From positions 1,240,001 through 1,304,000 of the forward strand of contig NZ_BMLM01000001.1 of NCBI RefSeq assembly GCF_014645235.1: a stretch of DNA of 64,000 bases. The letters run 5' to 3'. Position 1 is the stretch's first letter, and each line of letters begins with the position of its first letter. Under the pieces are notes generated by a model that worked only from the letters and a program-made list of their open reading frames with translations, did not search any database and was not told where the DNA came from. Shown here piece by piece: positions 56,167-64,000 of this stretch. The DNA comes from Agrococcus terreus. Its GTDB lineage: Bacteria; Actinomycetota; Actinomycetes; Actinomycetales; Microbacteriaceae. The translations under genes and the position numbers were made by a program.

Positions 56167-57302
56167 TCCGCCGCCTCGCGATCGAGGGCTACCGGTCGAT
56201 CCGCGACCTCGTGGTCGACCTCGAGCCGCTCACGGTCGTCACGGGCGCCAACGGCTCGGGCAAGTCGAGCCTCTACCGGGCGCTGCGGCTGCTCGCCGAC
56301 TGCGGCGAGGGTCGCATCATCGCCTCGCTCGCCGCGGTCGGCGGCCTCGACGCCGTGCGCTGGGCGGGCCCCGAGCGCGGCATCCTCGGCGGGCAGGTCG
56401 CGCAGGGCACCGTGCGGGCGAAGGCCGTCTCGCTGCGGCTCGGCGTCGCCACCGACGAGCTCGGCTACGCGATCGACCTCGGCCTGCCGGTCGCGCAGCA
56501 GAGCGCGTTCGACCTCGATCCCGAGATCAAGCAGGAGCACGTCTTCGCCGGCCTCGACCCACGGCCGGCCGGCGTGCTCGTCGAGCGCACGCGCGGCCTC
56601 GTGCGGATGCGCGGCGACGGGGGCTGGCGCACGCTCGGCAGCGGCATGCACCCGTGGGCGTCGGTGCTCGACGAGCTCGCGGGCCACGAGGAGGCGGCCG
56701 AGCTCTCTGGCGCGCGGCGCATGCTGCGCGGCTGGCGGTTCCACGACGCGCTGCGCACCGACCGCACGGCGCCGGCACGGCAGCCGCAGATCGCGACGCG
56801 CTCCGTGCGGCTCGACGACGACGGCGCGAACCTCGCCGCGGTGCTCCGCACGACGATCGAGGCCGGATGGGGGTACGAGGTCTCGCGCGCCATCGACGAG
56901 GCGTTCCCGGGCTCCCGGCTGCTGCTGCCCGCCGTCGACGGCCGCATGTCGGTCGCGCTCGAGCAGCCGGGGATGCTGCGGCCGCTCACCGTGAGCGAGC
57001 TCTCGGACGGCACGCTGCAGTACCTGCTGCTCGTGGCGGCGATGCTCTCGGCCGAGAAGCCGAGCCTCGTCGTGCTCAACGAGCCGGAGCGCAGCCTCCA
57101 CGCCGACCTCGTCGAGCCGCTCGCCGGCCTCGTGCGGCGGGCCGCCGAGGACACGCAGGTCGTCGTCGTCACCCACCAGCAGCGGCTCGCCGACGCGCTC
57201 GGCGGCGCGCGCGTCGAGCTCGACAAGCAGGGCGGCGAGACGCTCGTCGCCGGCCGCGAGGGGCCGCTCGACCAGCCCTCGTGGCACTGGCCGAAGCGCT
57301 GA
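56163..57302 (+). CDS. AAA ATPase (AAA_21/RecF-like)
   Basis: A 379-residue SMC/RecF-type ATPase. It begins IRRLAIEGYRSIRDLVVDLEPLTVVTGANGSGKSSL with Walker A (in part). The signature ELSDGTLQYLLLVAAM and Walker B LVVLNEPERSLH (Asn before Glu, as in many AAA_21 proteins) follow, then VVVTHQQRL. Members act in DNA repair or defence (OLD-like); no nuclease domain is fused and no partner nuclease is adjacent. Translationally coupled to the DinB-like gene. Confidence 0.83.
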   Translation: MIRRLAIEGYRSIRDLVVDLEPLTVVTGANGSGKSSLYRALRLLADCGEGRIIASLAAVGGLDAVRWAGPERGILGGQVAQGTVRAKAVSLRLGVATDELGYAIDLGLPVAQQSAFDLDPEIKQEHVFAGLDPRPAGVLVERTRGLVRMRGDGGWRTLGSGMHPWASVLDELAGHEEAAELSGARRMLRGWRFHDALRTDRTAPARQPQIATRSVRLDDDGANLAAVLRTTIEAGWGYEVSRAIDEAFPGSRLLLPAVDGRMSVALEQPGMLRPLTVSELSDGTLQYLLLVAAMLSAEKPSLVVLNEPERSLHADLVEPLAGLVRRAAEDTQVVVVTHQQRLADALGGARVELDKQGGETLVAGREGPLDQPSWHWPKR

Positions 57303-57349
57303 GCCGCGGCGTGCACGGGGCGCGGAGGCGCGGTCGATAGCGTCGAGGA

Positions 57350-58288
57350 ATGCCCACCGCCGCGCTCGTCCAGGCCGCCTTCGGCGGCACCGCCACGATC
57401 GACGACGAGGTCTCGCTCTCGGCGTCGAGCGACGTCTGGCCCGCCACGGTGCACGGCGGTCCGGAGCCCGTCGCGGCCGTCGTGAAGCGCACCTGGGGCG
57501 CGCCCGAGCCGCTCGAGTCGTGGCAGCGCGCGCTCGTCGCCCGCGGCGTCCGCACCGTCGCGCCGCTCGTGCCCGCGGTCGCGGTCGAGGACGCGGGAAC
57601 GACGACCACCTGGGTCGCCTACCCGCGGCTCGCCGGTCGCACCTGGGACGGCGGCGTCGACGACCTCGCGGCGGCCGGCACCCTGCTCGGCCGGATGCAC
57701 GCCGCCTCGAGCGGACTCGCGATCGACGGCTTCGCACCGTTCGAGTGGGGCTCCGACGAGCGGGCCTCGATCGACGAGGACATCGAGGCGATCCGCGCCG
57801 CCGCCGCCGAGCACTGGCCGGACGCCGACGGGGAGCGATGGGCGGACCAGCTCGACGGGTTCGCGCCGCTGCTCGCGCGCCTGCGCGGTGCGGACCTCCC
57901 CGAGCTGCCCGTCTCGCTCGACCACCGCGCGGCCAACGTGCTGCTCGACGACGCGGGTGCGCTCATGGTCGACCTCGAGAACGCCGCGATGGCGCCGCGC
58001 CTGTTCGACCTCGCGATCGCGGCGCTGCTGTGGCCGCTCGAGCACGAGGCGGCGGGCGGCAGCGCCCTCGGGGCCGAGGGCTGGGCGGCGCTGCGCGACG
58101 CGTACCTCGCGGAGTCGCCGCTCACGCCGCAGGAGCGGGAGCTGTGGCCCGAGGCCCTGACGTACATGAAGCTCGAGTGGGGCACGTGGCACCTCACCGA
58201 GGGCGTCGAGGCCGAGCCGGAGGGCAACCTCCGCTACCTCGAGGACCTCTTGACGCTCGACGAGGCCGCCCGCTTCCCGCTCGGCTGA
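57350..58288 (+). CDS. Phosphotransferase (APH/choline-kinase-like)
   Basis: A 312-residue kinase-like fold of the aminoglycoside-phosphotransferase family. VVKRTWG supplies the ATP lysine, and the catalytic and metal motifs are SLDHRAANVLLDDAG and LMVDLENA. The usual catalytic HxD is read as LDHRAAN. The substrate is unknown; a resistance role is not implied. TAGCGT (57338-57343) ends 6 bp before the ATG (leaderless). Confidence 0.82.
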   Translation: MPTAALVQAAFGGTATIDDEVSLSASSDVWPATVHGGPEPVAAVVKRTWGAPEPLESWQRALVARGVRTVAPLVPAVAVEDAGTTTTWVAYPRLAGRTWDGGVDDLAAAGTLLGRMHAASSGLAIDGFAPFEWGSDERASIDEDIEAIRAAAAEHWPDADGERWADQLDGFAPLLARLRGADLPELPVSLDHRAANVLLDDAGALMVDLENAAMAPRLFDLAIAALLWPLEHEAAGGSALGAEGWAALRDAYLAESPLTPQERELWPEALTYMKLEWGTWHLTEGVEAEPEGNLRYLEDLLTLDEAARFPLG

Positions 58289-58312
58289 GCGCGCGGCCGC
58301 GGCCCCCGTCCC

Positions 58313-59098
58313 TCAGTCGGCCGGCGTCGTCGGCTGGTCCGGCGGCCACGGCGCGCCATCGGCGACCGCCTCGACCATCGCGCTGAAGCGCTCCGGATCC
58401 TCGGCGCTCCACTGGTGGTGCATGCCGGGCGCGATCCACGTCTCGAGCTGCGGCGCGATCGCCCGCAGCGCTTCGAACGCGCGCCGCGCATCCCGCGGCT
58501 CGCGCTCGCCCGCGACCGCGACGAGGCGACCGCGGTAGGGCAGGGACGACGGCAGCGACGGCGCGAGCACGTCCTCGAGCACGCGGCCGCCGGTGCGGCT
58601 GCCGAGCCGCAGGCCGTCGTCGACGAAGCGCGCGCGCACGTCGGCGTCGAGGCGCATCGCAGTCGCGAGCGCCCGCCAGTACCAGCGCCGGTCCCACAGG
58701 CCCACCTGCGAGCGCGCGGCGACGGCGGTGCCGCGCCCGACGCCGACGAGCGGCGCGCCGCTCACGAGCAGCGAGCGGACGAGCTCGGGATGCCGGGCGG
58801 CGAGCCGCACGCCGAGCATGCCGCCGAGCGAGAGGCCGACGACGTGAGCGCGCCCACCGACGGCACGCTCGGCGACGATGGCGGCGAGGTCGTCGGTGGC
58901 GCCGTCGAGGCCGGGCCACGGCTCGCGGTGCCGGCCGCCGAACCCGGGGAGGTCGGGGGTGAGCAGGTGGCGGTGGGGGAGCAGCGCCACCTGCGGCGCC
59001 CAGCTCCAGCCCGCGACGCTGTTGCCGTGCACGAGCAGGACGGTCTCGCCCTCGCGCGTGCCGTGCTCCACCGCGTCGGCCGCGCGCGCGGTGCTCAT
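58313..59098 (-). CDS. Alpha/beta-fold hydrolase
   Basis: A 261-residue esterase-like hydrolase. Oxyanion region VLLVHGNSVAGWSW, nucleophile Ser in GLSLGGMLG, and a late His in PGMHHQWSAEDPERF. The substrate is unknown. Its ATG overlaps the stop of the upstream padR gene, so PadR probably controls it. Confidence 0.87.
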   Translation of the reverse strand: MSTARAADAVEHGTREGETVLLVHGNSVAGWSWAPQVALLPHRHLLTPDLPGFGGRHREPWPGLDGATDDLAAIVAERAVGGRAHVVGLSLGGMLGVRLAARHPELVRSLLVSGAPLVGVGRGTAVAARSQVGLWDRRWYWRALATAMRLDADVRARFVDDGLRLGSRTGGRVLEDVLAPSLPSSLPYRGRLVAVAGEREPRDARRAFEALRAIAPQLETWIAPGMHHQWSAEDPERFSAMVEAVADGAPWPPDQPTTPAD

Positions 59099-59616
59099 GC
59101 CGCCGGCGCCAGGTCGGCGAGCGTCGCGTCGAGCCAGGCGAGCTCCGCCTCGGCGTGGACGACGCCGTTCGCGAGGGTCGCGCGCCGCAGCGCCGCGGCG
59201 AGGTCGTCGCCGCCCACCTCGATCGCGCGGAGGGCCGCGAGCGACGCCAGCGCCTCCTCGCGCCGCGCGCGCAGCAGCGCAGCGGCGCCGTCGGCGCCGA
59301 GCGCCTCGGCGAAGAACAGTCGAGCGAGGAACGGGTCGCGCGGGCGGTGCGGCTCGGCGGGCGCGGCGAGCCACGCGCGCAGCTCGGCCTCGCCGGCCTC
59401 GGCGATCGCATGCACCCGGCGGTCGGGCCTGCCGTCGCCCGGCTGCACCTCGACCTCCACGGCGCCGTCGGCGACGAGACGGTCGAGGGTGCGGTAGATC
59501 TGCGACTGGTCGGCGCTCCAGAAGTGCGCGACCGAGGTGTCGAACGCGCGCTTGAGGTCGTAGCCGGTCGCGGGGTGGAGGCGGAGGATCCCGAGGATCG
59601 CATGGCGGAGGCTCAC
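59095..59616 (-). CDS. PadR-family transcriptional regulator
   Basis: A 173-residue PadR regulator: SLRHAILGILRLHPATGYDLKRAF, the helix QSQIYRTLDRLVADGAVEVEV and a C-terminal Vir-like helical dimerisation domain. An AT-rich stretch (ATATACGACC...CATATG, 59621-59643), unusual in this DNA, lies just upstream. It probably holds the promoter and operator for the padR-hydrolase operon. GTG start by homology. Confidence 0.88.
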   Translation of the reverse strand: MSLRHAILGILRLHPATGYDLKRAFDTSVAHFWSADQSQIYRTLDRLVADGAVEVEVQPGDGRPDRRVHAIAEAGEAELRAWLAAPAEPHRPRDPFLARLFFAEALGADGAAALLRARREEALASLAALRAIEVGGDDLAAALRRATLANGVVHAEAELAWLDATLADLAPAA

Positions 59617-59677
59617 GAGTGATATACGACCACACACATATGAGACTGCACAAGCAGTGGCGCTCCGCGACGAGCGC

Positions 59678-60745
59678 TCAGAAGAGCGTCGGCACGGGCG
59701 GCCGCGCCTCCTCCGTCGACGGCAGCTGCCTCGCGCGCCCCGGCGCGACGGCGGAGATGCCGGTGCCCGGCGCCACGACGGTGCGCGCGAGCCCGTGCCG
59801 CACCTGGAGCGGGCGGATGCGGTCGCGCAGCCACTGCCGGTACTCCGGGTGCGCGTACGAGCCGAAGCGGCCGCGCTCGTCGCGGTACACGCGGTCGTAG
59901 AGCGGCACCAGGTCCGGGTGCTCGGCGCGCAGCCACTGCAGGTACCACTCGCGCGCGCCGGGCCGCAGGTGCAGCGAGCTCGCGATGGCGCTCGTGGCGC
60001 CCGCCTCGGCGATCGCCGCGAACGCGTGCTCGAGGTGCGCCCGCGTGTCGGTGAGGCCGGGGAGCACGGGCATCGCGAACACGGCGCAGTCGAGCCCCGC
60101 CTCCCGCACCGCGCGCACGGTGTCGAGCCGAGCCCGCGTCGTCGGAGTGCCGGGCTCGACGGCCTGCTGCAGGGCGTCGTCGAAGATCGCGATCGACATG
60201 GCGATCGAGACGGGCACGTCGCGGGCGATCGAGCGCAGCAGCGGCAGGTCGCGGCGCAGCAGCGTGCCCTTCGTGAGGATCGAGATGGAGCTCCCGTGCG
60301 CGGCGAGCGCGCGGAGGATGCCCGGCAGCAGCCGGTAGCGCCCCTCGGCGCGCTGGTACGGGTCGGTGTTCGTGCCCAGCTGCACCCCGTCGACGTCGCG
60401 GCGCGGGCCGGCGAGCTCGCGCTCGAGCACCTCGACGATGTTCGCCTTCACCACGATGCGGCTGTCGAAGTCGGCGCCGGCGTCGAGGTCGAGGTAGGTG
60501 TGCGTCTGGCGGGCGAAGCAGTAGCGGCACGCGTGCTGGCAGCCGCGGTAGGGGTTGATGGTCCACGCGCCGCCCATGAAGCCACCGCCGGGCACGCGGT
60601 TGAGCGCGCTGCGCGCCGTCACCTCGAGGAAGGCGGTGCCGTCGAACCCCGGCGTCGGCCAGGTCTCGAGCACGCTCCCGCGGGCCTCGAGCCCGGGCAG
60701 CGCGTCGGCGTCCACGTGCTCCGCGGTCTGACCCTCCCAGCGCAT
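59678..60745 (-). CDS. Rv2578c-family radical SAM protein
   Basis: A 355-residue radical SAM enzyme with the cluster motif CQHACRYC (CxxxCxxC) near residue 69 and INPYRGC before it, as in the Rv2578c/SplB-like family. Family members are distantly related to spore photoproduct lyase, but the reaction is unproven. A perfect actinobacterial LexA box lies 7 bp upstream of the ATG, so the gene should be DNA-damage inducible, supporting a repair-related role. Confidence 0.9.
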   Translation of the reverse strand: MRWEGQTAEHVDADALPGLEARGSVLETWPTPGFDGTAFLEVTARSALNRVPGGGFMGGAWTINPYRGCQHACRYCFARQTHTYLDLDAGADFDSRIVVKANIVEVLERELAGPRRDVDGVQLGTNTDPYQRAEGRYRLLPGILRALAAHGSSISILTKGTLLRRDLPLLRSIARDVPVSIAMSIAIFDDALQQAVEPGTPTTRARLDTVRAVREAGLDCAVFAMPVLPGLTDTRAHLEHAFAAIAEAGATSAIASSLHLRPGAREWYLQWLRAEHPDLVPLYDRVYRDERGRFGSYAHPEYRQWLRDRIRPLQVRHGLARTVVAPGTGISAVAPGRARQLPSTEEARPPVPTLF

Positions 60746-60752
60746 GCGACCA

Positions 60753-60770
60753 TTCGAACACACGTTCGAA
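60753..60770. promoter_or_regulatory. LexA (SOS) box
   Basis: TTCGAACACACGTTCGAA contains TCGAAC-N4-GTTCGA, an exact match to the mycobacterial/actinobacterial SOS consensus and a 7-bp inverted repeat. It overlaps the expected promoter of the radical SAM gene on the minus strand. Confidence 0.88.
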
Positions 60771-60857
60771 CCTCGCGCAACCGCCTCCAGCGCGCCGGGG
60801 TCCGGCTGCCGAGGCGCATCCGGCTGCAGCCGCCGCGCATCCGGCTACAGTGCCGCC

Positions 60858-61844
60858 GTGGGGTTCGGACGTCGGATGCGGCTGCTCGCGCCCGTCGCGT
60901 GGGCCTCCCTGGCCGTGATCGTCACCGCGGTGCTGCTCGCGCGGCTGCTGCTCGTGCTCGGCCTCTGGCCGTCCGTCGGCTCGGGCGATCCCGCGGGAAC
61001 CGGCGACGGCGCGTGGGCGCTGCTCGCGGCCGCCGCGCTCCTCGGCGCCGGGACGCTCTGCGGCGCGGGCCTGTGGCACGCGCTCATGCTCGCGAGGCTC
61101 GTGCGGGTTCGCGGCATCGACCGCCTCATCGCGGCGCTCGGCGCAGGGGTCGCCGTGCTCGGCGCGGTCGTGGCCACGGCCTGCGCGGTCGAGCCGGCGC
61201 TCGGCCGCGCGCTGCTCGCCGCCGCCGCGCCGCTGTGGCTCGCCGGCCTGGCCGCCGCGGCGCTCGCCCTCGCGATGGTCGTGCACGCGCGCGGCGCCCG
61301 CACGCATCCGGCGCCCGGCACGGTGCTCGTGCTCGGCGCGGGCCTGCGCGGCCGCGACGTCGGGCCGCTGCTGCGGCGCCGCGTCGAGCGCGGCGCCGAG
61401 GAGTGGCGCGCGGCGCTGGCCGAGCGGCCGGATGCGCGGCTCGTCGTCTCGGGCGGCCAGGGCCCCGACGAGGTGCGCACCGAGGCGTCCGCCATGGCGG
61501 AGCACCTCGCCGAGCGCTGCGGCGTGCCGCCCGAGGCGATCGACCTGGAGGACGCGTCGCGCTCCACGCGCGAGAACCTCGCGCTCTCGCGCCCGCTCGT
61601 CGGGGTGCCGGGCCGCGCTCCGCTCGTCGTGGTCACGAGCGAGTACCACGCCTACCGGACCGCGTGGCTGCTCGCGGACGCGGGGCTCGACGGCACGGTC
61701 GTCGGGGCGTGGACGCGGCCGTCGTACCGGCCCGGAGCGACCCTGCGCGAGGCCCTCGCGATCGCCGCCGACCTGCGGTGGTGGTGCGCGGCGGGCGCGC
61801 TCGCCGCGTGGGCGCTCGCGATCGGGCTGCTGCTCGCGACCTGA
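60858..61844 (+). CDS. YdcF/SanA-like DUF218 membrane protein
   Basis: 328 residues. About four to five N-terminal membrane segments (to residue ~150) are followed by a DUF218 domain: VLVLGAGLRGRDVGPLLRRR, RLVVSGGQGPDE, SRSTRENLALS and VVVTSEYHAYRTAWLL. E. coli relatives (YdcF, ElyC, SanA) affect envelope biogenesis. TACAGT (60846-60851) ends 6 bp before the GTG (leaderless). Confidence 0.88.
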   Translation: MGFGRRMRLLAPVAWASLAVIVTAVLLARLLLVLGLWPSVGSGDPAGTGDGAWALLAAAALLGAGTLCGAGLWHALMLARLVRVRGIDRLIAALGAGVAVLGAVVATACAVEPALGRALLAAAAPLWLAGLAAAALALAMVVHARGARTHPAPGTVLVLGAGLRGRDVGPLLRRRVERGAEEWRAALAERPDARLVVSGGQGPDEVRTEASAMAEHLAERCGVPPEAIDLEDASRSTRENLALSRPLVGVPGRAPLVVVTSEYHAYRTAWLLADAGLDGTVVGAWTRPSYRPGATLREALAIAADLRWWCAAGALAAWALAIGLLLAT

Positions 61845-61898
61845 GCCGCGCATCCGGGCCTTCCATCGGGCGTCCATCGGGGGTCGTCCATCGGACCG

Positions 61899-61914
61899 CG
61901 CGCGGGCCCGCGCG
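61899..61914 (+). terminator. GC palindrome after ydcF
   Basis: A 16-bp perfect palindrome (CGCGCGGGCCCGCGCG) lies 55 bp after the ydcF stop. Three TCCATCGG repeats (61862, 61873, 61887) precede it. Possible terminator only. Confidence 0.3.
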
Positions 61915-62002
61915 ACGCTGTCCTGAGCGGTCGCCGACGGCCCGGGAGGCGGCTGCCGCGCCGGTAGGATCGAGCGAACCCCCGCCATCGACGAGGAGAC
62001 GC

Positions 62003-62302
62003 ATGTCCGAGATCACTCGCGAGCAGGTCCAGCACCTCGCTGGGCTCGCGCGCATCGCGCTCACCGACGACGAGGTGACGAGCCTCACGACCGAGCTCGG
62101 CGCCATCGTCGACGCGATCGCCAAGGTCAGCGAGGCCGTCGGGCCCGACGTGCCCGCCACGAGCCACCCGGTGCCGCTCGCGAACGTGACCCGCGCCGAC
62201 GTCGAGGGCGGCACGCTCACGCACGAGCAGGCCTTCGCCGGCGCGCCCAGCCACGACGGCGAGCGCTTCCGCGTCTCCGCGATCCTGGGGGAGGAGCAGT
62301 GA
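62003..62302 (+). CDS. gatC: Asp/Glu-tRNA amidotransferase subunit C
   Basis: A 99-residue GatC that stabilises GatA-Gat[18 protein letters not shown] at the start and VANV-type [15 protein letters not shown] near the end are typical. A -10 TAGGAT (61965-61970) and GAGGAG SD precede it. First gene of gatCAB, which makes Gln-tRNA(Gln) and/or Asn-tRNA(Asn) from misacylated tRNA. Confidence 0.95.
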   Translation: MSEITREQVQHLAGLARIALTDDEVTSLTTELGAIVDAIAKVSEAVGPDVPATSHPVPLANVTRADVEGGTLTHEQAFAGAPSHDGERFRVSAILGEEQ

Positions 62303-63810
62303 CCGACCTCACGCGCATCGACGGCGCCGAGCTCGCCGGCCTCCTCGCCTCGGGCGAGGTCTCGTCCGTGGAGGCCACGCAGGCCCACCTCGACCGCATC
62401 GCCGCGGTCGACGGCGAGATCCACGCCTTCCTCCACGTCAACGCCGGCGCCCTCGACGAGGCGCGCCGCATCGACGAGCGCCGCGCCGCAGGCGAGCAGC
62501 TCCACGAGCTCGCGGGCGCGCCCGTGGCGATCAAGGACGTCCTCTGCACGATCGGGATGCCGTCGACCTCCGGCTCGCGCATCCTCGAGGGCTGGGTGCC
62601 GCCGTACGACGCGACGCCCGTCGCGCGCCTCAAGGCCGCGGGCCTCGTCGCGCTCGGCAAGACGAACATGGACGAGTTCGCGATGGGCTCGTCCACCGAG
62701 CACTCCGCCTACGGCCCCACCCGCAACCCGTGGGACCGCGAGCGCATCCCGGGCGGCTCCGGCGGCGGCTCGGCCGCGGCCGTGGCCGCCTTCGAGGCGC
62801 CCTTCGCGCTCGGCAGCGACACCGGCGGCTCGATCCGCCAGCCCGCTGCCGTCACCGGCTCGGTGGGCGTGAAGCCCACGTACGGCGGCGTGAGCCGCTA
62901 CGGCGCGATCGCGCTCGCCTCGAGCCTCGACCAGGTCGGCCCCGTGAGCCGCACCGTGCTCGACTCCGCGCTCATTCACGACGTCATCGGCGGGCACGAC
63001 CCGCACGACTCCACGTCGCTCCAGCGGGAGTGGCCGTCGTTCGCGGCCGCCGCCCGCGAGGGCGCGGCGGCGGGCTCGCTGCAGGGCCTGAAGGTCGGCG
63101 TCATCCGCGAGCTCGACAGCGAGGGCATCGCCCCCGACGTGCACGCGCGCTTCCAGGAGGCCGTGCGCCTCATCGAGGGCGCCGGCGGCGAGGTCGTCGA
63201 GGTCTCGGTGCCGAGCATCGAGTACGCCGTCGCGGCCTACTACCTCATCCTCCCCGCCGAGGCCTCGAGCAACCTCGCCCGCTTCGACTCCGTGCGCTTC
63301 GGCCTCCGCGTCGAGCGGCCGGGCCAGACCGTCGAGGACGTCATGGCGGCCTCGCGCGAGGCGGGCTTCGGCGCCGAGGTGAAGCGACGCATCATCCTCG
63401 GCACCTACGCGCTCTCGGCCGGCTACTACGACGCCTACTACGGCTCGGCGCAGCAGGTGCGCACGCTCATCCAGCGCGACTTCGACGCCGCGTTCGCGCA
63501 GGTCGACCTGCTCGTGAGCCCCGCGGCGCCCACGACCGCCTTCCGCTTCGGCGAGAAGGTCGGCGACCCGCTGGCGATGTACGCGAACGACATCACGACG
63601 ATCCCCGCGAACCTCGCGGGCATCCCCGGCATGGCCCTCCCGATGGGCCTCGGCGACGACGGCCTGCCCGTCGGCCTCCAGCTGCTCGCGCCGCTGTTCG
63701 AGGACGCACGGCTCTACCGCGCGGGCGCGACGATCGAGGCGCTGCTCGCCGAGCAGTGGGGCGGCATCCTCGCCCACCAGGCACCCCAGCTGACGGAGGT
63801 CGCACGATGA
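62299..63810 (+). CDS. gatA: Asp/Glu-tRNA amidotransferase subunit A
   Basis: A 503-residue amidase-signature protein that releases ammonia from glutamine for transamidation. The Ser-cisSer-Lys triad is K79 (VAIKDV), S154 ([11 protein letters not shown]) and S178 (DTGGSIRQP), the same positions as in characterised GatA proteins. The GTG overlaps the gatC stop by 4 bp; the stop overlaps gatB. Confidence 0.97.
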   Translation: MTDLTRIDGAELAGLLASGEVSSVEATQAHLDRIAAVDGEIHAFLHVNAGALDEARRIDERRAAGEQLHELAGAPVAIKDVLCTIGMPSTSGSRILEGWVPPYDATPVARLKAAGLVALGKTNMDEFAMGSSTEHSAYGPTRNPWDRERIPGGSGGGSAAAVAAFEAPFALGSDTGGSIRQPAAVTGSVGVKPTYGGVSRYGAIALASSLDQVGPVSRTVLDSALIHDVIGGHDPHDSTSLQREWPSFAAAAREGAAAGSLQGLKVGVIRELDSEGIAPDVHARFQEAVRLIEGAGGEVVEVSVPSIEYAVAAYYLILPAEASSNLARFDSVRFGLRVERPGQTVEDVMAASREAGFGAEVKRRIILGTYALSAGYYDAYYGSAQQVRTLIQRDFDAAFAQVDLLVSPAAPTTAFRFGEKVGDPLAMYANDITTIPANLAGIPGMALPMGLGDDGLPVGLQLLAPLFEDARLYRAGATIEALLAEQWGGILAHQAPQLTEVAR

Positions 63811-64000
63811 AGGACCGCCTGATGGACTTCGACGAGGCCCTCGAGCGCTACGAGCCCGTGCTCGGCTTCGAGGTGCACGTCGAGCTCGGCACGCGCACGA
63901 AGATGTTCTCGGCCGCGCCGAACCCCGCGCACCCGGACCACCACGACGCGGCGCCGAACACGCTCATCGACCCGCTGAGCCTCGGCCTGCCCGGCAGCCT
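63807..64000 (+). CDS. gatB: Asp/Glu-tRNA amidotransferase subunit B, N-terminal part
   Basis: The first ~64 codons before the window ends: [25 protein letters not shown] and [14 protein letters not shown] are the conserved GatB start (kinase-like domain). ATG 63807 overlaps the gatA stop (ATGA). Confidence 0.95.
   Translation, partial: MKDRLMDFDEALERYEPVLGFEVHVELGTRTKMFSAAPNPAHPDHHDAAPNTLIDPLSLGLPGS

Noticed and set aside
60800-60850. Short tandem GCGCATCCGGCT repeat upstream of ydcF
   Set aside because: Two imperfect copies only, in very GC-rich DNA; GCATCCGG-like strings are frequent here.

Overview
The window is chromosomal DNA of a high-GC Gram-positive actinobacterium. Gene order (rpsP-khpA-rimM-trmD-rplS-lepB-rnhB-DUF2469-yraN-yifB-dprA-xerC-rpsB-tsf-pyrH-frr-cdsA, then glgE/glgB/glgP/glgX, cysteine desulfurase-mnmA-ligA-gatCAB), a Rv2578c-type radical SAM protein and an F420/LLM-type oxidoreductase all point to Actinomycetes. 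The order most resembles Microbacteriaceae; genus is not resolved (an Agrococcus-like organism is a guess). No rRNA, convincing tRNA or CRISPR array was seen.

Layout. 1-5.7 kb: the end of an iron-siderophore ABC importer and small metabolic genes (NAD(P)-binding protein, double GNAT, LLM oxidoreductase, YbdK ligase). 5.7-11.1 kb: a translation, RNA-modification and secretion block. 11.1-13.9 kb: an unusual two-domain LLM/FAD oxidoreductase divergent from a MarR regulator. 14.0-16.7 kb: yraN, yifB and the 5' part of dprA. 16.66-25.83 kb: a ~9.18 kb integrated element of lower GC that splits dprA. 25.8-34.7 kb: the 3' part of dprA, then xerC, rpsB-tsf, pyrH-frr-cdsA, a multi-DivIVA-motif protein and a secreted transglycosylase-like protein. 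34.7-38.9 kb: envelope proteins and a thioredoxin-TPR protein. 39-48 kb: alpha-glucan metabolism (GlgB, GlgE, GlgP, GlgX). 48-52.8 kb: cysteine desulfurase, mnmA, a glycosyltransferase and membrane proteins. 52.9-64 kb: ligA (with a compositionally foreign 5' end), DinB-like, AAA ATPase, phosphotransferase, PadR-hydrolase pair, an SOS-box-controlled radical SAM gene, ydcF and gatCAB (gatB runs off the end).

The integrated element is the most interesting part. It has a large serine integrase reading outward at its right end, a rolling-circle (HUH) Rep protein, a separate small serine resolvase with an array of 7-bp half-sites upstream, a Panacea (DUF4065) antitoxin-toxin operon under an 18-bp perfect palindrome, and a HEPN-domain protein divergent from a single-pass membrane protein. 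Joining the two flanks at a shared CGC restores a 407-codon dprA. Joining the two element ends gives an attP with a symmetric inverted repeat. It looks like a small plasmid-like integrative element carrying candidate defence or addiction modules.

A recurring feature is leaderless expression: about 20 genes have a TANNNT -10 hexamer ending 6-8 bp before the start codon. This was used to choose several starts.
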